Positions 34,561 to 46,225 of a DNA stretch of 64,000 nt are shown in pieces. Numbering within the stretch: the stretch's first letter is position 1; each line of letters starts with the position of its first letter. The stretch comes from Portulaca oleracea (Eukaryota; Streptophyta; Magnoliopsida; Caryophyllales; Portulacaceae). The position numbers were made by a program, and so were the translations under genes. Below the pieces are notes generated by a model. That model saw only the letters and a program-made list of their open reading frames with translations. It had not been told where the DNA came from and did no database searches. The DNA is taken from assembly GCA_029582165.1 (NCBI GenBank), contig CM055870.1, positions 17,734,332 to 17,798,331 of the forward strand, written 5' to 3'.

Positions 34561-34971
34561 TTACTTACAAGTCCATTGTCTCACATAATATAGACCAATA
34601 AACCCAGTTGGTCCTTTCTCTATGAATCCAGCAGCAAAAGGTATATTTTCGTAGCCTCGAAGGTAACACATTTCCTTATTAAAGGAGACTTCTTGGATGC
34701 TTGACGTTGCAATCAGAGAGGTCACTGATAGCAGAGGTTCCTCGATATCTGATGTGTATAAAACATCCCTGAGTAGTATCCCGGGGGTGAGGGTTACGTC
34801 CCCCACAACTGAACCACTCACAGTTTTACCGTTTGCCATCGTTACTGACACCGGAGTTGGTAGGACCTTCATGTTCTTAAACATGGTCTTGTCTGGAGAC
34901 AGGTGCCTTGGTGCACCCGAATCCACCCACCACTTCACATTCGATCGGATCAGATTCAGATCTATTGTCAT
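34561..34971 (-). pseudogene. Copia protease fragment
   Basis: A 136-codon minus-strand frame shows VKWWVDSGAPRHLS (aspartic protease D-S-G-A at residues 17-20), VSVTMANGKTVSGSVVGDVT, TLTPGILLRDVLYTSDIEE and LLSVTSL, the typical order of a Ty1/Copia protease between gag and integrase. No gag, integrase or RT adjoins it and the frame closes with a stop after RQWTCK. The Met chosen by ORF calling is not a real start. It is an isolated fragment. Confidence 0.85.
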
Positions 34972-34974
34972 TTA

Positions 34975-36090
34975 TCAATTGTTAGAGCGTAAAATAGAAC
35001 GTATAAGCAAGGGAAGTAAATACGAAATGATTATGAAAATTGAATGTAATAAGAAACATGCAAGAGCCTAAATCAGGAAAAAATCACGAGCAACAACTAA
35101 TATCCACTGTAAATGATAACACAAATATCTCAATTCTCGCAATTCCAGTTCTCATGTTGAAGGCCATCACTTTAGCCACTTATAGCAAGGTGAATTTTTT
35201 CAAGTAAGCAAGCGATTCAACTCACTCTAGGGGATGCCAACGTCTCACTTAGGCTCAACCTTCCATTCACAACATTCCCTCATTTCTAGTAAGCAAGGAA
35301 TACTCCTCCAAGGAATCGCACCCTAGAAGAAGGAGATAGAAAGTGGAGCTCTTACCACTAAGAAAAGGGTCAATGGACAAAGTGAATAAAGTCCTTCACT
35401 TATAAGGAGACACTCTCTCTAAATTTACCGACCCTAACCATCCCTTCAAATAAATTTAATAAATCTATTATAGTTGGAAACATAATGTAATAAGGAAATT
35501 CATTTAGTTTCTTAGTACAATTAAAAAACAAATTGTATTATGTGGTAAAAAAAAATGGATGATTTTAGGACACTTTTCTAACGTTTGAGATCAAAATGAA
35601 CATCGCCATATAGCTACATTTAATTTCCCTTGGGTTAGATTGGAATTGCAAGCACAATTCATTTTTAGAGATTTTCCATTTAGGGTGCGTTTAGTTGTAA
35701 GGAAAATAATTTCAATGGAAATCATTTTCTAAGGAAAATGGTTTTCCACATGTTAAATTTTCCCTTGTTTAGTATGAAACAAATCATTTTTTGAAAAAAT
35801 GACGATATATATCAACATAAGTGACGATATATGGTACAAATTAAAATATTTGGAACTCAACATATTTGAGCTTTTTTCACTTCATCCCATCATATCATAA
35901 ACTTTCGATTCAAACTGCTCAATTTGAATTTTGCTTTAAAGTTTCAGTTAGTTTTAGCGGTAAAAAATGTTGGTATATGTGACGATGAATGTGATTAGAT
36001 AGAAAATATTTTGAGCACAAAATTCATATTTGAGATTCTTTTAATAAGTTCGATCAGGTATTACACATTGGATTAAATAGAGCTTGGATT
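34975..36090. other. Intergenic DNA, possible element ends
   Basis: No gene is seen. Near 35690 the sequence GGGTGCGTTTAGTTGTAAGG resembles the end of a MITE family whose opposite-type end occurs near 62270 (AAACAAACCCTAAA on plus), but I see no partner here. Confidence 0.4.
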
Positions 36091-38125
36091 GAATAGAGCA
36101 GGCTAATAGATCAGGTTGGGTCGAGTTTGTATCCGTGTCAAACTTAAACATATTCAAAATTCTCCAACTTGAACCTATCTAGGGATGGCAATGGGGCGGG
36201 GAATCCCCGAACCCGCTGGGGCCCCGCCCTGCTCTGGGGAAAAATCCGCTCGGGGACGGGGCGGGGATGGAGACAAAATTTTCCTCATCCTCGTCCCCAT
36301 TTTTCCCGCCGGGGAAAATTCCTCGTCCCCATCCCCGAATCCCCGTCCCCGGAAATTTTAAAATTACCAAATAACCTTTACTCTAATTATATATATATAT
36401 ATATATATTTTCCGAATAACACTTGATGTATTATTGTTTGATTTTGATGTATTATTGTTTGAACAAGTTAAATTCGTTGTATTTTGAATAGGTTAAAAAT
36501 CGAGTCCGATTAAAATTTGGTTAGATTTTGGATAGTTTTAAAAAAATCTCCGTTGGATCCCCATTGGGAATGGGGAATCCGCGGGGATGGGGATAGGGCA
36601 AGAATCATTCCCCGAAGCGGGGATGGGAACGGGGATGGGGACGAGTTTTGGGAGCGGGGATGGGGACGAGGATATACTCCCCCGTCCCCGATCCGCCCCA
36701 TTGTCATCCCTAAACCTATCCCATTTTATTAATTTAACGGGTTGGAAGTTGAAATCATTTACTGTTTAAAATTTGATGTGTTGACCTTATTTTTACTTGT
36801 GTACCCATTTAATAATTAACTAAATGTGTTTGAATTAGGCTGTCCATTTACCATCAATCTATTTATACAAAACAACTCATTAAGGGATTAAAATAATAAA
36901 ATATTATGCTTCAATATTTTACGTGGTAGATAGAATTTGATTGTATATAAGGAGGTGCATTTAACTCATAACCTTAGATAAAGCTAATCAAGTTAAAGTT
37001 ACAAGTCTTACATATATTTCAAAAAGTACAAACAACAACTTTCAGCTAAATTTATTGATAAACGGTTTAATCGACTAATAATTATCAAATAAATGAGTTG
37101 ACCATCTGACATGTCTATTTAAACAGTTCAAATAGTGTTGTTTCGTCTCGAAAATTCTGACTTGAAACTAACCTATTTGACTAAACGGGTTTATTGTGGC
37201 AACCCATTTAATTAAATAGGTTGAAAATCTCTACTTAAAACTGCTTAATACCGTATATGGTTCAAATCGATAATTTTGCCGGGTTAGTTTTCCGATCCCA
37301 ACTCTAATCAAGGGGATGACACAATGGCTTGTTGACCACAACAACTATATTTTTAATATGATATGTGGATGGGGTCAATTACTATATTAATTAGCATTCT
37401 TTAATCAGCATTAAGTATATTTATATTATGTTACATGCATGTTGTCTAGAGCTAGCTACTAGGTCAGCTGGTCAGGTCGAGTCGGGTTTGTGTTCGTGTC
37501 AAACTTAAACGGGTTCAAAATCCTCCAACCTGAACCTAATCCATTTATTGAACAGGTTGGAAATTGAAACCGTTTACCATTTAAATTTTAAATGGGTTAA
37601 TCTTATATTGATAAGTTTACCCATTTAAGCAAACGTGCTAGAATAAAGTTACAAATTTACTCATTTAACCATTAACTCATTTATACAAAACAACTCATTG
37701 TAGGATCCAAATAATGACATATCATACTCAACAATTTGCGTGATAATATAATTCGAGTTATATATAAGGAGATGTCTTTTAATTTATAGTAAAAGATAAA
37801 TATAAGTTAAAATTACAAGTCTTACGTATATTTCAAAGAGTATTAACTTTAACTTTTACCTAAGTTTATTGATAAACGGTATAATTGGGTAACAATTATC
37901 GATCAAATGACTTGACTCATTTAACATGCCTAATTAAATGGCTTAAATAAGTGTTTTTCGTGTCGAAAATCCTGACCTGAACCTAATCCATTTAATTAAA
38001 CTGGTTTGCTGTGTCAACTCATTTAATTAAACGGGTTGAAAATTTCTACCTAAACCCACTTAGTATTGTGTCCGGGTCAAGTTGGTATCGTGTCGGATCA
38101 CCTTTTCCCAACTCCAATGTTGTCA
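36090..38125 (+). repeat. Direct duplication of a 660-670 bp block
   Basis: The block at about 36100-37310 (once the 533-bp MITE and its duplicated 8 bp are removed) aligns with 37465-38125. Shared landmarks are GTGTCAAACTTAAAC, the AACCTGAACCTAATCC-type motif, GGTTGGAAATTGAAA, TCTACCTAAAACC and TTTTCCCAACTC. The copies are about 150 bp apart and moderately diverged. The block is itself probably a non-coding element. Confidence 0.8.
36180..36712 (-). mobile_element. hAT MITE, copy 2 (TAGGGATGGCAA family), reversed
   Basis: It begins TAGGGATGGCAATGGGGCGG and ends CCGCCCCATTGTCATCCCTA, 533 bp. The 8-bp duplication AACCTATC is exact (36172-36179 and 36713-36720). Its interior is in the opposite orientation to copies 1 and 3. 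It sits within one arm of the direct duplication, whose other arm lacks it. Confidence 0.96.
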
Positions 38126-38500
38126 CTCCTCTCATTTGCACCTATAAATGGTGGTCTTGTAGCCGTTGCAAGACACATCAAGTGCAAATAATCTTTCCCC
38201 TAGTATTCTTATTCAACAATTAATGCGTGAGAAATATTAGTTATAGAAGTGAGAAATAATTCTTACATAAAATGAGCTAACCCATGACTAATTTGGTCAT
38301 ATCCATAAGTTATAAATCACTTGGTTTTATGTATACACTTCATCTTATCATATAAACCATAAGAATAACAAGAATAAGAGAAGATGATGAAAATACAAGC
38401 CAGACAAGCATCATTTTCCTCTATGTAAGGATAGTTGTCAGATTTGTTTCGTACATATTGTTATATATGGAGCATAGCCATGCATGCATGGAGCCAAAAC

Positions 38501-38668
38501 CAGTGGCGTATCCCAGGCTAGTCCTGAGGTCGCCACAACCACCAGTAAGAAATTTTTGTTTTTAGTGATTTGGTATAATTTGGGTTAAAAATTACAAATT
38601 TTGTGTGTATCGGATGAATATATCAGTGTATTGGTCACCTCTAATCAGATGACCTAGATCCGCCACTG
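38501..38668. mobile_element. Short hAT MITE (CAGTGGCGG family)
   Basis: Inverted ends CAGTGGCGTATCCCAGG and CCTAGATCCGCCACTG bound a 168-bp element. The flanks GCCAAAAC (38493-38500) and GGCAAAAC (38669-38676) match at 7 of 8 bases, as expected for hAT. Confidence 0.85.
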
Positions 38669-38756
38669 GGCAAAACTATCAACTAAATTCCAAATTGGCC
38701 ATCTGTAGGTGGGCAATGAGAAAGAAAGAAAAAAGAAAGTCATATATATATATATA

Positions 38757-39006
38757 CTACCTCCGTCCCAAATTGTTTGTCCATCTACCTAACTCCCTTG
38801 TCCCAAAATGTTTGTCCATTTTATAATTCCAATGATTGTAATTCCTATTATACCCCTAATAAATACTCTTTTGTTTCTTTTTTATTTTTCTTCACATAAT
38901 AAAAGTAAGGACAATTATGGTATATTACACATTTTTCACCCCATTTCTCATGACCATTGGACTTTTAAATATAGTTGGATGGACAAACAATATGGGACGG
39001 AGGTAG
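38757..39006. mobile_element. Stowaway MITE
   Basis: Inverted ends CTACCTCCGTCCCAAATTG and GGGACGGAGGTAG enclose 250 bp and are flanked by TA. The TTTGTCC/GGACAAAC subterminal motifs are typical. The left part carries the terminus motif twice (38757 and near 38800). Confidence 0.92.
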
Positions 39007-40425
39007 TATATACCTTTATCAGAATCAAGCATGTTGAAGGTCACAAAATGCTTTGTCGTCTTAGAGAATGTTGCGGACATATTACGGTTTGGGTTTAGGG
39101 AGACTTTTGAGGGAGTGTAGGCATTTTGACGTATTTTCAGAACGCAATCGTAAGAACTTGGGCATTGCTGGGGAAGCAAGAAACATTTTGCCATTGTTAC
39201 AATGATGAGACTTTTTGTAGCTTAATTATTTGATTCATCTTCATGAATGCATTGTTGTATTTATAAGCATTTCCTTTTTCATTCTTTTTTAAAAAAATTA
39301 GTCAACTAATCATATATAATTGTAATTTGATGTATGTCGTATGCATATGTAATGTATTTTATACAACTCATACCATTTGGGATTGGTATACCAAGTCAAG
39401 GACATTTATAGTTAATATATGATAATTGATAAATTAACTAATCTAGAAAATACTCGTTAAAAAAAGTTGAGTTAGATGCACGCGGTCCATGAGGTAGAAG
39501 CACTATGGCTCAACATGAAAGTTAGAGTTAGACTCTTCAATTCATATTAGCTTGCTTTCTAACAATGAGTGTGAATTTGATTAAAATATTTTTAAAAATA
39601 GTGTAGACCACACATTTAATAATTTAAATATACTACAGCAGAAATTATAAAAAAATGTTGAAAATCTCGTGTTCGTCCTTGCGCGACGAGCACGAGTTCA
39701 AATTTTTCTCTCTGTCGACACTCGTCCTCGTCGTTGCACTATCTTTCTCGCCGTCGCCCACACCATATTGGCTTCTTCTCGCTCTCAAATTCGCCGTTGC
39801 AAAAACTCTAAATGCGCGAGAGCACTGTGACAATTTCGGCTAATTTAATGCCAATAAAAAGAGTCAAATCTAATTATACCAATAAATTATAGGAGTGAAA
39901 GTAACATTACTACACAGTTTAATACAAGTGAGCAAATGCATGATTTACACATATTTTTGACTTTGTCATTACAATTTCATGCTATATCCATGCGCACGCA
40001 TACGAGATTATGAGGGCTTTTTTAAAAAAAATCAACTAGTATTTGATAGTTCGTGTCATACATATAAATCATTTTAGTAATTTTATATAATTTATGTTTT
40101 TGGAGATTTCATAATAATTATCAATATAAATTAATAACTACAATTAATGAAAAATTGTACAATAATTGTATTGTTATTTTTCATATTTTTCTTTGCACAT
40201 ATTTTGTTTCAAAATTAATTTGAATGATATAGTAGGTACTGAAATCATATGTTTACTTCCAAAGTTCCAATATTCATAACTGATATTATAATTATCAATG
40301 CAATATAATTATGATAACGAATTTTTATTATCATTTTAAGTCTCTTACTTTTCATCATCAAATTAATTTTTAGATTTTTGACACTAATTCCTTTCATAGT
40401 TTAGAACAAATTATTAATAATAATA
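39007..40425. other. Intergenic DNA with a small GC-richer island
   Basis: The only notable segment is 39655-39843, an open 62-codon frame with CGTCCTCGTCGTTGC-type sequence, open on both strands and without a domain. The rest is AT-rich and unassigned. Confidence 0.4.
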
Positions 40426-40963
40426 GGGTTATTGGACAACAATAATACGAACTTTGGGGGTATTGGCCGATAATAATACCAACAATTTTGTTGGAAACTA
40501 GTGGTACCAACTATGGATCTATTTACCAGCAGTAGTACGCTGCCAAGTTGATAGGTGTTTAACACGATGAAAAGACGACTTGTCGCCTAATTGTGTGAGC
40601 TTGAAGTTGGAGCAAGTGGAAAAAATGTCGACCGCCAATTTTTTTTGTCATCTAAGCAGCATTGATCAATTTATCCAGAAAACAATCAAATTGTTGTTTT
40701 TACATTATTGTATAGCAAAGATTGTTAATGTTGCTTAATTGGCAAAAAAAGTGACCATTTACGTTTTTTCAACTTACTCTGGTCTTTAGCTCAGACAATT
40801 AGATGATACATAACCTTTCTGTGTAGTAAGAAACCTACTAGTTCGGTCGTGTACTATTACTAGAAAATAGGTCCATAGTTGGTACCGCTAGTGTCCAACA
40901 AAATTGTTTGTATTATTATCGGCCAATACCCTCAAAGTTGGTATTATTTTTGTCCAATAATCT
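40426..40963. mobile_element. Mutator-like fold-back MITE with exact 9-bp duplication
   Basis: Arms of about 120 bp (GGGTTATTGGACAACAATAA... and the reverse complement ending ...TTGTCCAATAATCT) enclose a 300-bp centre. ATAATAATA flanks both sides exactly (40417-40425 and 40964-40972), though its low complexity lowers the weight of the match. Arm motifs such as GGTATTGGCC resemble those of the element at 16094-16459, suggesting a common superfamily. Confidence 0.85.
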
Positions 40964-41261
40964 ATAATAATAAGAAACTTAGCATCTATTGGCTTCGCTA
41001 ACGAACACAAAGAATATCTTAATTAACCGAATCAATCTTAATTAACGTTATCTTAGCTTACCTTAACCGATTCCCTAAAAACAAAAAAATACTTTCACCC
41101 CACTATTAAGTTACTTGACATAAATTTTATCTTACCTTCCTTTCATTTCTTTATCTTATCAAATCTAATTTGATCCTACTACTTTAAAGAATAGAGTATT
41201 GATGTTTCTCAGCATATTTATAGATTGATCAATCCATGCCGGTATGTTGTCTTGCCACCAT

Positions 41262-42309
41262 TAGGGATGGCAATGGGTCGGAGGTGAATCGGAGGTAGGC
41301 ACCTCCACATTCGCTCCAATTAATAATCGGAGGTGGAGGTCCTCCTCCAAATCCGATTAATCGGAGGTCGGAGGACCTCCAAATCCAAATTCAATCGGAG
41401 CTAATCGGAGTCGGAGGTAATCGGATTACCTCCGACTACGATTAGCTGTATTACATTTCCATAAAATGATTTCCTCCGACTCCGATTACTTCTAACTCCG
41501 ATTACCTCTGATTATATATCATACTTGTTAAAATAAAACACCAACAATAATTCTTAAAAATGTTTATGTGCGATGGTCCTAACGTCGCGGTCGGGTGTCG
41601 TGAGGGGATGCGGCGGTCGGGTGTTGTTAGGCGGTGCGGCGGTCGGCTGAGACAAAGAGAGGAGAGTCGGCTGAGACAGAGAGAGGAGACGAGGCCAGAG
41701 GGCACGTGTAAACAAAGAGAGGTAGTGAGGACAGAGGTTAGAGGAGACTGAATTGGAGATGATGGTGGTAACGACGTTGAACTCAGAACTCGAAATTCGG
41801 AAGAAGAAATCAAAGGCGGTGAAGTGAAGGTGGTGGATGATGGTGGTAACGACGCTGGGATGGGAGCCTAGGGGTTGGGATGCGCAGGTGAAGAGCAGAA
41901 GAGGGCAGTGAAGTGAAGGGGACGATGGGAGCCTGGGGGGCGGGCGCTGGGATGCGCAGTGCAGGTAAAGTGAAATTGATGAAATGAAACCCTAATGACT
42001 AATAGTAATACACGATTTACCTTTAAAAAAAAAGAAAAAAATAAACTTTTACAATCTACTATAAAAAAATTTGGTCATTTTAATTTTATTTTTTAAAATT
42101 TTTTATATTAATTATTATAATCGGACTTAATCGGACTTAATCGGAGGTGGTCACCTCCATACCCGCCCCAATTATAATCGGAGTCGGATTTTTTTAATCG
42201 GATTCGAATTCGGAGTTTTTTTAGTCGAATTCGGATTCGGATTTTTTAGTCGGAGCGAATCGGATTCGCTTCGGATTCGCTTCGGATTCGGACTTGACTG
42301 CCATCCCTA
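41262..42309. mobile_element. hAT element with related ends and TCGGAGGT-rich interior
   Basis: Ends TAGGGATGGCAATGGGTCGG and GACTGCCATCCCTA share the TAGGGATGGCA terminus of the MITE family at 12742, but the body differs. Many copies of AATCGGAGGT or its complement lie near both ends, and a GC-rich centre (41560-41950) separates them. The 8-bp duplication GCCACCAT is exact (41254-41261 and 42310-42317). Length 1048 bp. The open frame at 41502-41813 on minus is in the GC-rich centre and has no domain. Confidence 0.94.
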
Positions 42310-42572
42310 GCCACCATGCAATGGTGACAATTCATATCATGCATCTAATAATGTATACACCCACTTGCAAAATAGCGACGGATTCAGAGTTTTATTTTTA
42401 TTTTTATTATATATATGTAGGTCAGTTCTACATTTTTCTAAGATTTCAACGTGATTCTAGCCCCCCACCAAACTCCCATCCTTTTATTCAGTTGCAAAGG
42501 GGAGAAATAAAGATGAAGATTGTGTAGACAGTTTAACACATGTCACACACTAAAATAAAAATATAAATTATA

Positions 42573-42831
42573 CTCCCTCATTTCCTCAATAATTGTCATA
42601 TTTGAGTTTTGGAAAGATTTTAAGAAAATAGTATTGAGAATGATAATTTTATTGGAATAACAAAAGTAATAGATAAATTTCTATTTTGGTTATATAGTTG
42701 TATTGGTAATGATAAAAATGATAGGTAAATTTAGAAAATTGTCATTAATATTGTATTGAAATTGTAAATTGATAGATATTGTGAAAAGTAAAGAATTAGT
42801 TAAAATAACAGATATTGAGGAATGGAGGGAG
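42573..42831. mobile_element. Stowaway MITE
   Basis: Ends CTCCCTCATTTCCTCAATA and TATTGAGGAATGGAGGGAG are exact inverted repeats of 19 bp, flanked by TA. Length 259 bp. This subfamily differs from the CCGTCCC type at 38757. Confidence 0.94.
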
Positions 42832-43345
42832 TAACTTCCTAAAAATAAATGTAAAATAGATGAACCATTCCTATTAGCCTTTGTTCCATGCAGTTGTTTT
42901 TCTTCCTATGCCTTTATGATAATCCTTGATAAACTTCAGAAACAATTCCAAACAAATATGGGTGGGGATATATGATCCCCTCAGGGTAGGCCTCTATACG
43001 GCGCAACGATATGAAACAGTTAGGGATGGCAACGGGGCGGATCGGGAATGAGGGAGTATACCCCCGTCTGATACAGGAAATTAATTAATAAATTAGAGTT
43101 TGTTTTATTTTTATTTTAGTATATTAGTGTCTTGGGGAAGGGGTTATCTTTTCTATATAAGTATCTTATGAGTCACATGTAGGGGAATCAATCAATGAAA
43201 TATATCTTTGTTTATCTCTCTAAATTCTCTATTCTCCCTCCTAAACCCATTATCCTTCAATTTCCAGTTTATATCAAATTCCTTGTGTAGGTTTCTCGAG
43301 AGATATTCTTCATTTCTCTCATCCCTCTCCTGATTCCTGCATCAA

Positions 43346-43357
43346 TGGTATCAGAGC
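43346..43357 (+). promoter_or_regulatory. Primer-binding site, initiator-Met type
   Basis: TGGTATCAGAGC begins one base after the 5' LTR. This is the standard plant retrotransposon PBS complementary to the 3' end of initiator methionine tRNA. Confidence 0.92.
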
Positions 43358-43377
43358 TCCCAATCCACTAGGGTGGT

Positions 43378-43590
43378 ATGGCGCCACATACCTGGAACTC
43401 CACACAACCGCCACCTCAAGACCCGCCCACCATGGAAGAGATCTTGCGTTCGATCCATGAGCAACAAAAAATCATGTCAAAACTATTAATGGAGCAGCAA
43501 CAACATATTTTCTCACCAAAATCGGAGGCTCGAGCAGCAACGACAGATGCTCTCTCAAATGTTATCTCATATCAAAGCAATCGAGACTAA
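43378..43590 (+). CDS. Gag-like N-terminal ORF of the LTR element
   Basis: The 70-codon frame has a proline-rich start (MAPHTWNSTQPPPQDPP) and a Q-rich helical stretch (MEEILRSIHEQQKIMSKLL), a composition common at the N-terminus of plant Gypsy gag. It begins 21 bases after the PBS. It ends early relative to an intact gag. The downstream region is open in other frames but broken. Whether it is translated is unknown. Confidence 0.5.
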   Translation: MAPHTWNSTQPPPQDPPTMEEILRSIHEQQKIMSKLLMEQQQHIFSPKSEARAATTDALSNVISYQSNRD

Positions 43591-43750
43591 ACATGAAAGT
43601 GCAAATTCAGCTATGGCCAAGGAAGAATTGATGAGTTTCCAGGCACCCCAAGAAGATATCCTAACCCAACAAAGCTACGATCCAAGGGAAGAAGACTAGG
43701 GAAAACAAGACCAGACTAGCACTAACTCTAACGAGTCAGTAATTGCTCAA

Positions 43751-44248
43751 TTGGAAGCTGCTACGAAGAGTAAGAAAATTCATTCCTACTATTCAATTTC
43801 TTTTGATGAAATCTTTGAGAAATGGGATAGAGATTTTTGTGAGTTATGTGATGAACCCTTCTCCCTTGGGCATAAGTGCAGAAAATTGAGTTCACAGTAC
43901 ATGATTATATTGGTGAATGATGGGGAAAAAATCAATTGGGATGATGTGGGATATAATACATACTGCACAAAATACTCATCACTTGCTGCACACCAAGTGT
44001 TCGACAAAATGCCTGAGAGAACCAATTTTGGAGTTACAACTCTAAGGGTTGATGGACATAATGAAGGTGTTGTTATTAGCAAAGCTCACTCTCAAACTGT
44101 TGAAAAGGAAAAAGGCATACACTCTTTGAATATAAAGTGTGTTGGTGGTATTGAAAAATATGACATAGTTAATGACGTGAATTGGTTAAGTAAGGAGGTT
44201 ACTTATTCCATAATAGGGTTTGATCGGAAGTGGAATCCAAGCCCATAA
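43751..44248 (+). pseudogene. Gag zinc-finger remnant of the LTR element
   Basis: Near the start lies CELCDEPFSLGHKC, matching the CX2C...GHxC zinc-finger form of plant Gypsy gag (commonly CxxCDExFxxGHKC). The remaining 130 residues are not recognised. No ATG begins the frame (it opens at a TTG). The following frame at 44249-44686 carries repeated FDPGGIEE/FDPGGLEL motifs and ends near LEDKVVLRTGG, reminiscent of the C-terminal end of Gypsy polyproteins, which would mean that the pol core was deleted. That last point is inference. Confidence 0.5.
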
Positions 44249-45525
44249 TTGAAGTTGGTTGAAGGTGATGTGGGTATTGTGATTGCAGAAGGCAATAGAA
44301 GGAATTCGGATGGATGCATTTATTCTATTCCATTTGACCCAGGTGGGATAGAAGAAATTTTTTGCCATTTGAAGCTTATTGTGTTTAGTGACATCAATGA
44401 AGCGAAGTTCATAGTCATGGTTTTCGATCCTGGTGGGTTGGAATTATTTTCCCATCGATGTCGTCTCATTATGGTTGGTGTTACACTTGGACTTAAGGTC
44501 CCAGTCATAGTTCACGTTGATGATCCTAGAGGCAATATACTATACCTCACAATTAATGACATTTGGTTGTCGATCAATCCTTTGTTTTGGAGTCTACAAA
44601 AACAGTTGGACGCTATGATTCTTCTTTCCAACCTTGAGGACAAGGTTGTTTTGAGGACGGGTGGTATGATACAGGAAATTAATTAATAAATTAGAGTTTG
44701 TTTTATTTTTATTTTAGTATATTAGTGTCTTGGGGAAGGGGTTATCTTTTCTATATAAGTATCTTATGAGTCACATGTAGGGGAATCAATCAATGAAATA
44801 TATCTTTGTTTATCTCTCTAAATTCTCTATTCTCCCTCCTAAACCCATTATCCTTCAATTTCCAGTCTATATCAAATTCCTTGTGTAGGTTTCTCGAGAG
44901 GTATTCTTCATTTCTCTCATCCCTCTCTTGATTCCTGCATCACCGTCCCCATCCCCGTTCCCAAAACTCATCCCCATCGTCGTCCCCATCCCCGCTTCGG
45001 GGGATGATTCTTGTCCCATCCCTATCCCCGCGGATTCCCCATCCCTAACAGGGATCCAACGGGAATTTTTTAAAATTATCCTAAATTTAACTAAATTTTA
45101 ATCGAATCTGGTTTTTAACATGTTCAAAATACAACATATTTAACTTGCTCAAGTAATAATACATCAAAATCAAATAATAATACATCAACAAGTGAGAATA
45201 AATTGGAAAATTACTACTTTGTCATTCCCATTAATATATATATATTAAATTTGAATAAAGGTTATTTGGTAAATTTAACATTTTCGGGGATGGGGATTCG
45301 GGGATGGGGACGGGGTACTCACCCCGGCGGGGAAAATGGGGACGGGGATAGGGAAAATTTTGTCCCCATCCCCGCCCCGTCGGAATTTGGAAAATCGTCC
45401 CCGTCCCCGTCCCCGTCCCCGTCCCCGTCCCCATCCCCAATAGGGGCAGGAATTTTTCCCTAAAGCGGGGCGGGGCCCCGACGGATTCGGAGATTCCCCG
45501 CCCCATTGCCATCCCTAGAAACAGT

Positions 45526-45990
45526 GCTAATTAACATAAGTTGTGATAGTTTTGACCTAATCAACATTGAATCTCATTTTTATCAAGACAACCTTCAAGA
45601 AATATCATTCAATTTGGTGTAGGCCTTTATAAAGCACGAGGCCCAATTAAACCACATGTATTATTGAAAATCTTATCAATGTTGTATTTAAAAGAATAAA
45701 GAAAAAACAACAATGAAAATAAAAAGAATAGTGCATATAAAAAAAAGCAAAAAAAATGAGTCATCAGTATTTGTGGGACGGGCCCATGCTGATGGAAATA
45801 TGGAAATAGAATGGTCATGGGCCGTATTATAGTCGATCGTGGACTGCCTCACCGTAATGTGCACATCTTTCGATATTAGGGTTTCCGTACAAACGTTAAT
45901 GTTAAAACGCGTTTCCATATTGGGCCGTGGTTCATGGGCTTTATGCCATGGCATTGTATTTTGGATAATTGACGTTAAGGATGACCCATT
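45526..45990. other. Unassigned intergenic sequence
   Basis: AT-rich DNA with no gene recognised between the hAT MITE and the next repeat block. Confidence 0.45.
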
Positions 45991-46225
45991 AAGTGTCTGT
46001 CAAATTCATGGGTAAATACAATTTAGCAAAATTTACTAGTTTTTATCTAAATTTACTAAAACTTACTCAAGTTAAAAAAATAAAAAAAATTTAAACATTT
46101 TGATATAGTAGCATTAATTTGTCAAAAGTTATCAAAATTTACCAAAAATTACCAAAATTTAACTTTTACCAAACTATTTTTTATCCATGAATTTTACACA
46201 CCCTAATTGAATAAATTATAAAGTA

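Larger units (their letters stand above)
43069..44942 (+). mobile_element. Young non-autonomous LTR retrotransposon
   Basis: Two 276-bp LTRs (43069-43344 and 44667-44942) start TGATACAGG and end CCTGCATCA, and differ at only three positions that I can see. CCGTC flanks the whole element (43064-43068 and 44943-44947). The 1.3-kb interior lacks reverse transcriptase, RNase H and integrase, so proteins must come from elsewhere. A gag-like zinc-finger and gag-like N-terminus point to a Gypsy parent. Confidence 0.97.
43021..45517 (+). mobile_element. hAT MITE, copy 3, split by a retrotransposon
   Basis: The left end TAGGGATGGCAACGGGGCGG stands at 43021 and the right end CCCCATTGCCATCCCTA finishes at 45517. 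The 8-bp duplication GAAACAGT is exact (43013-43020 and 45518-45525). Only 48 bp of the left end precede an inserted LTR element; the rest resumes at 44943. With the insertion removed, the MITE is about 620 bp and colinear with copy 1. A CCCCGT hexamer array occurs near 45390-45430. Confidence 0.96.

Noticed and set aside
39655..39843. 62-codon GC-richer frame open on both strands
   Set aside because: No domain, no flanking gene structure.
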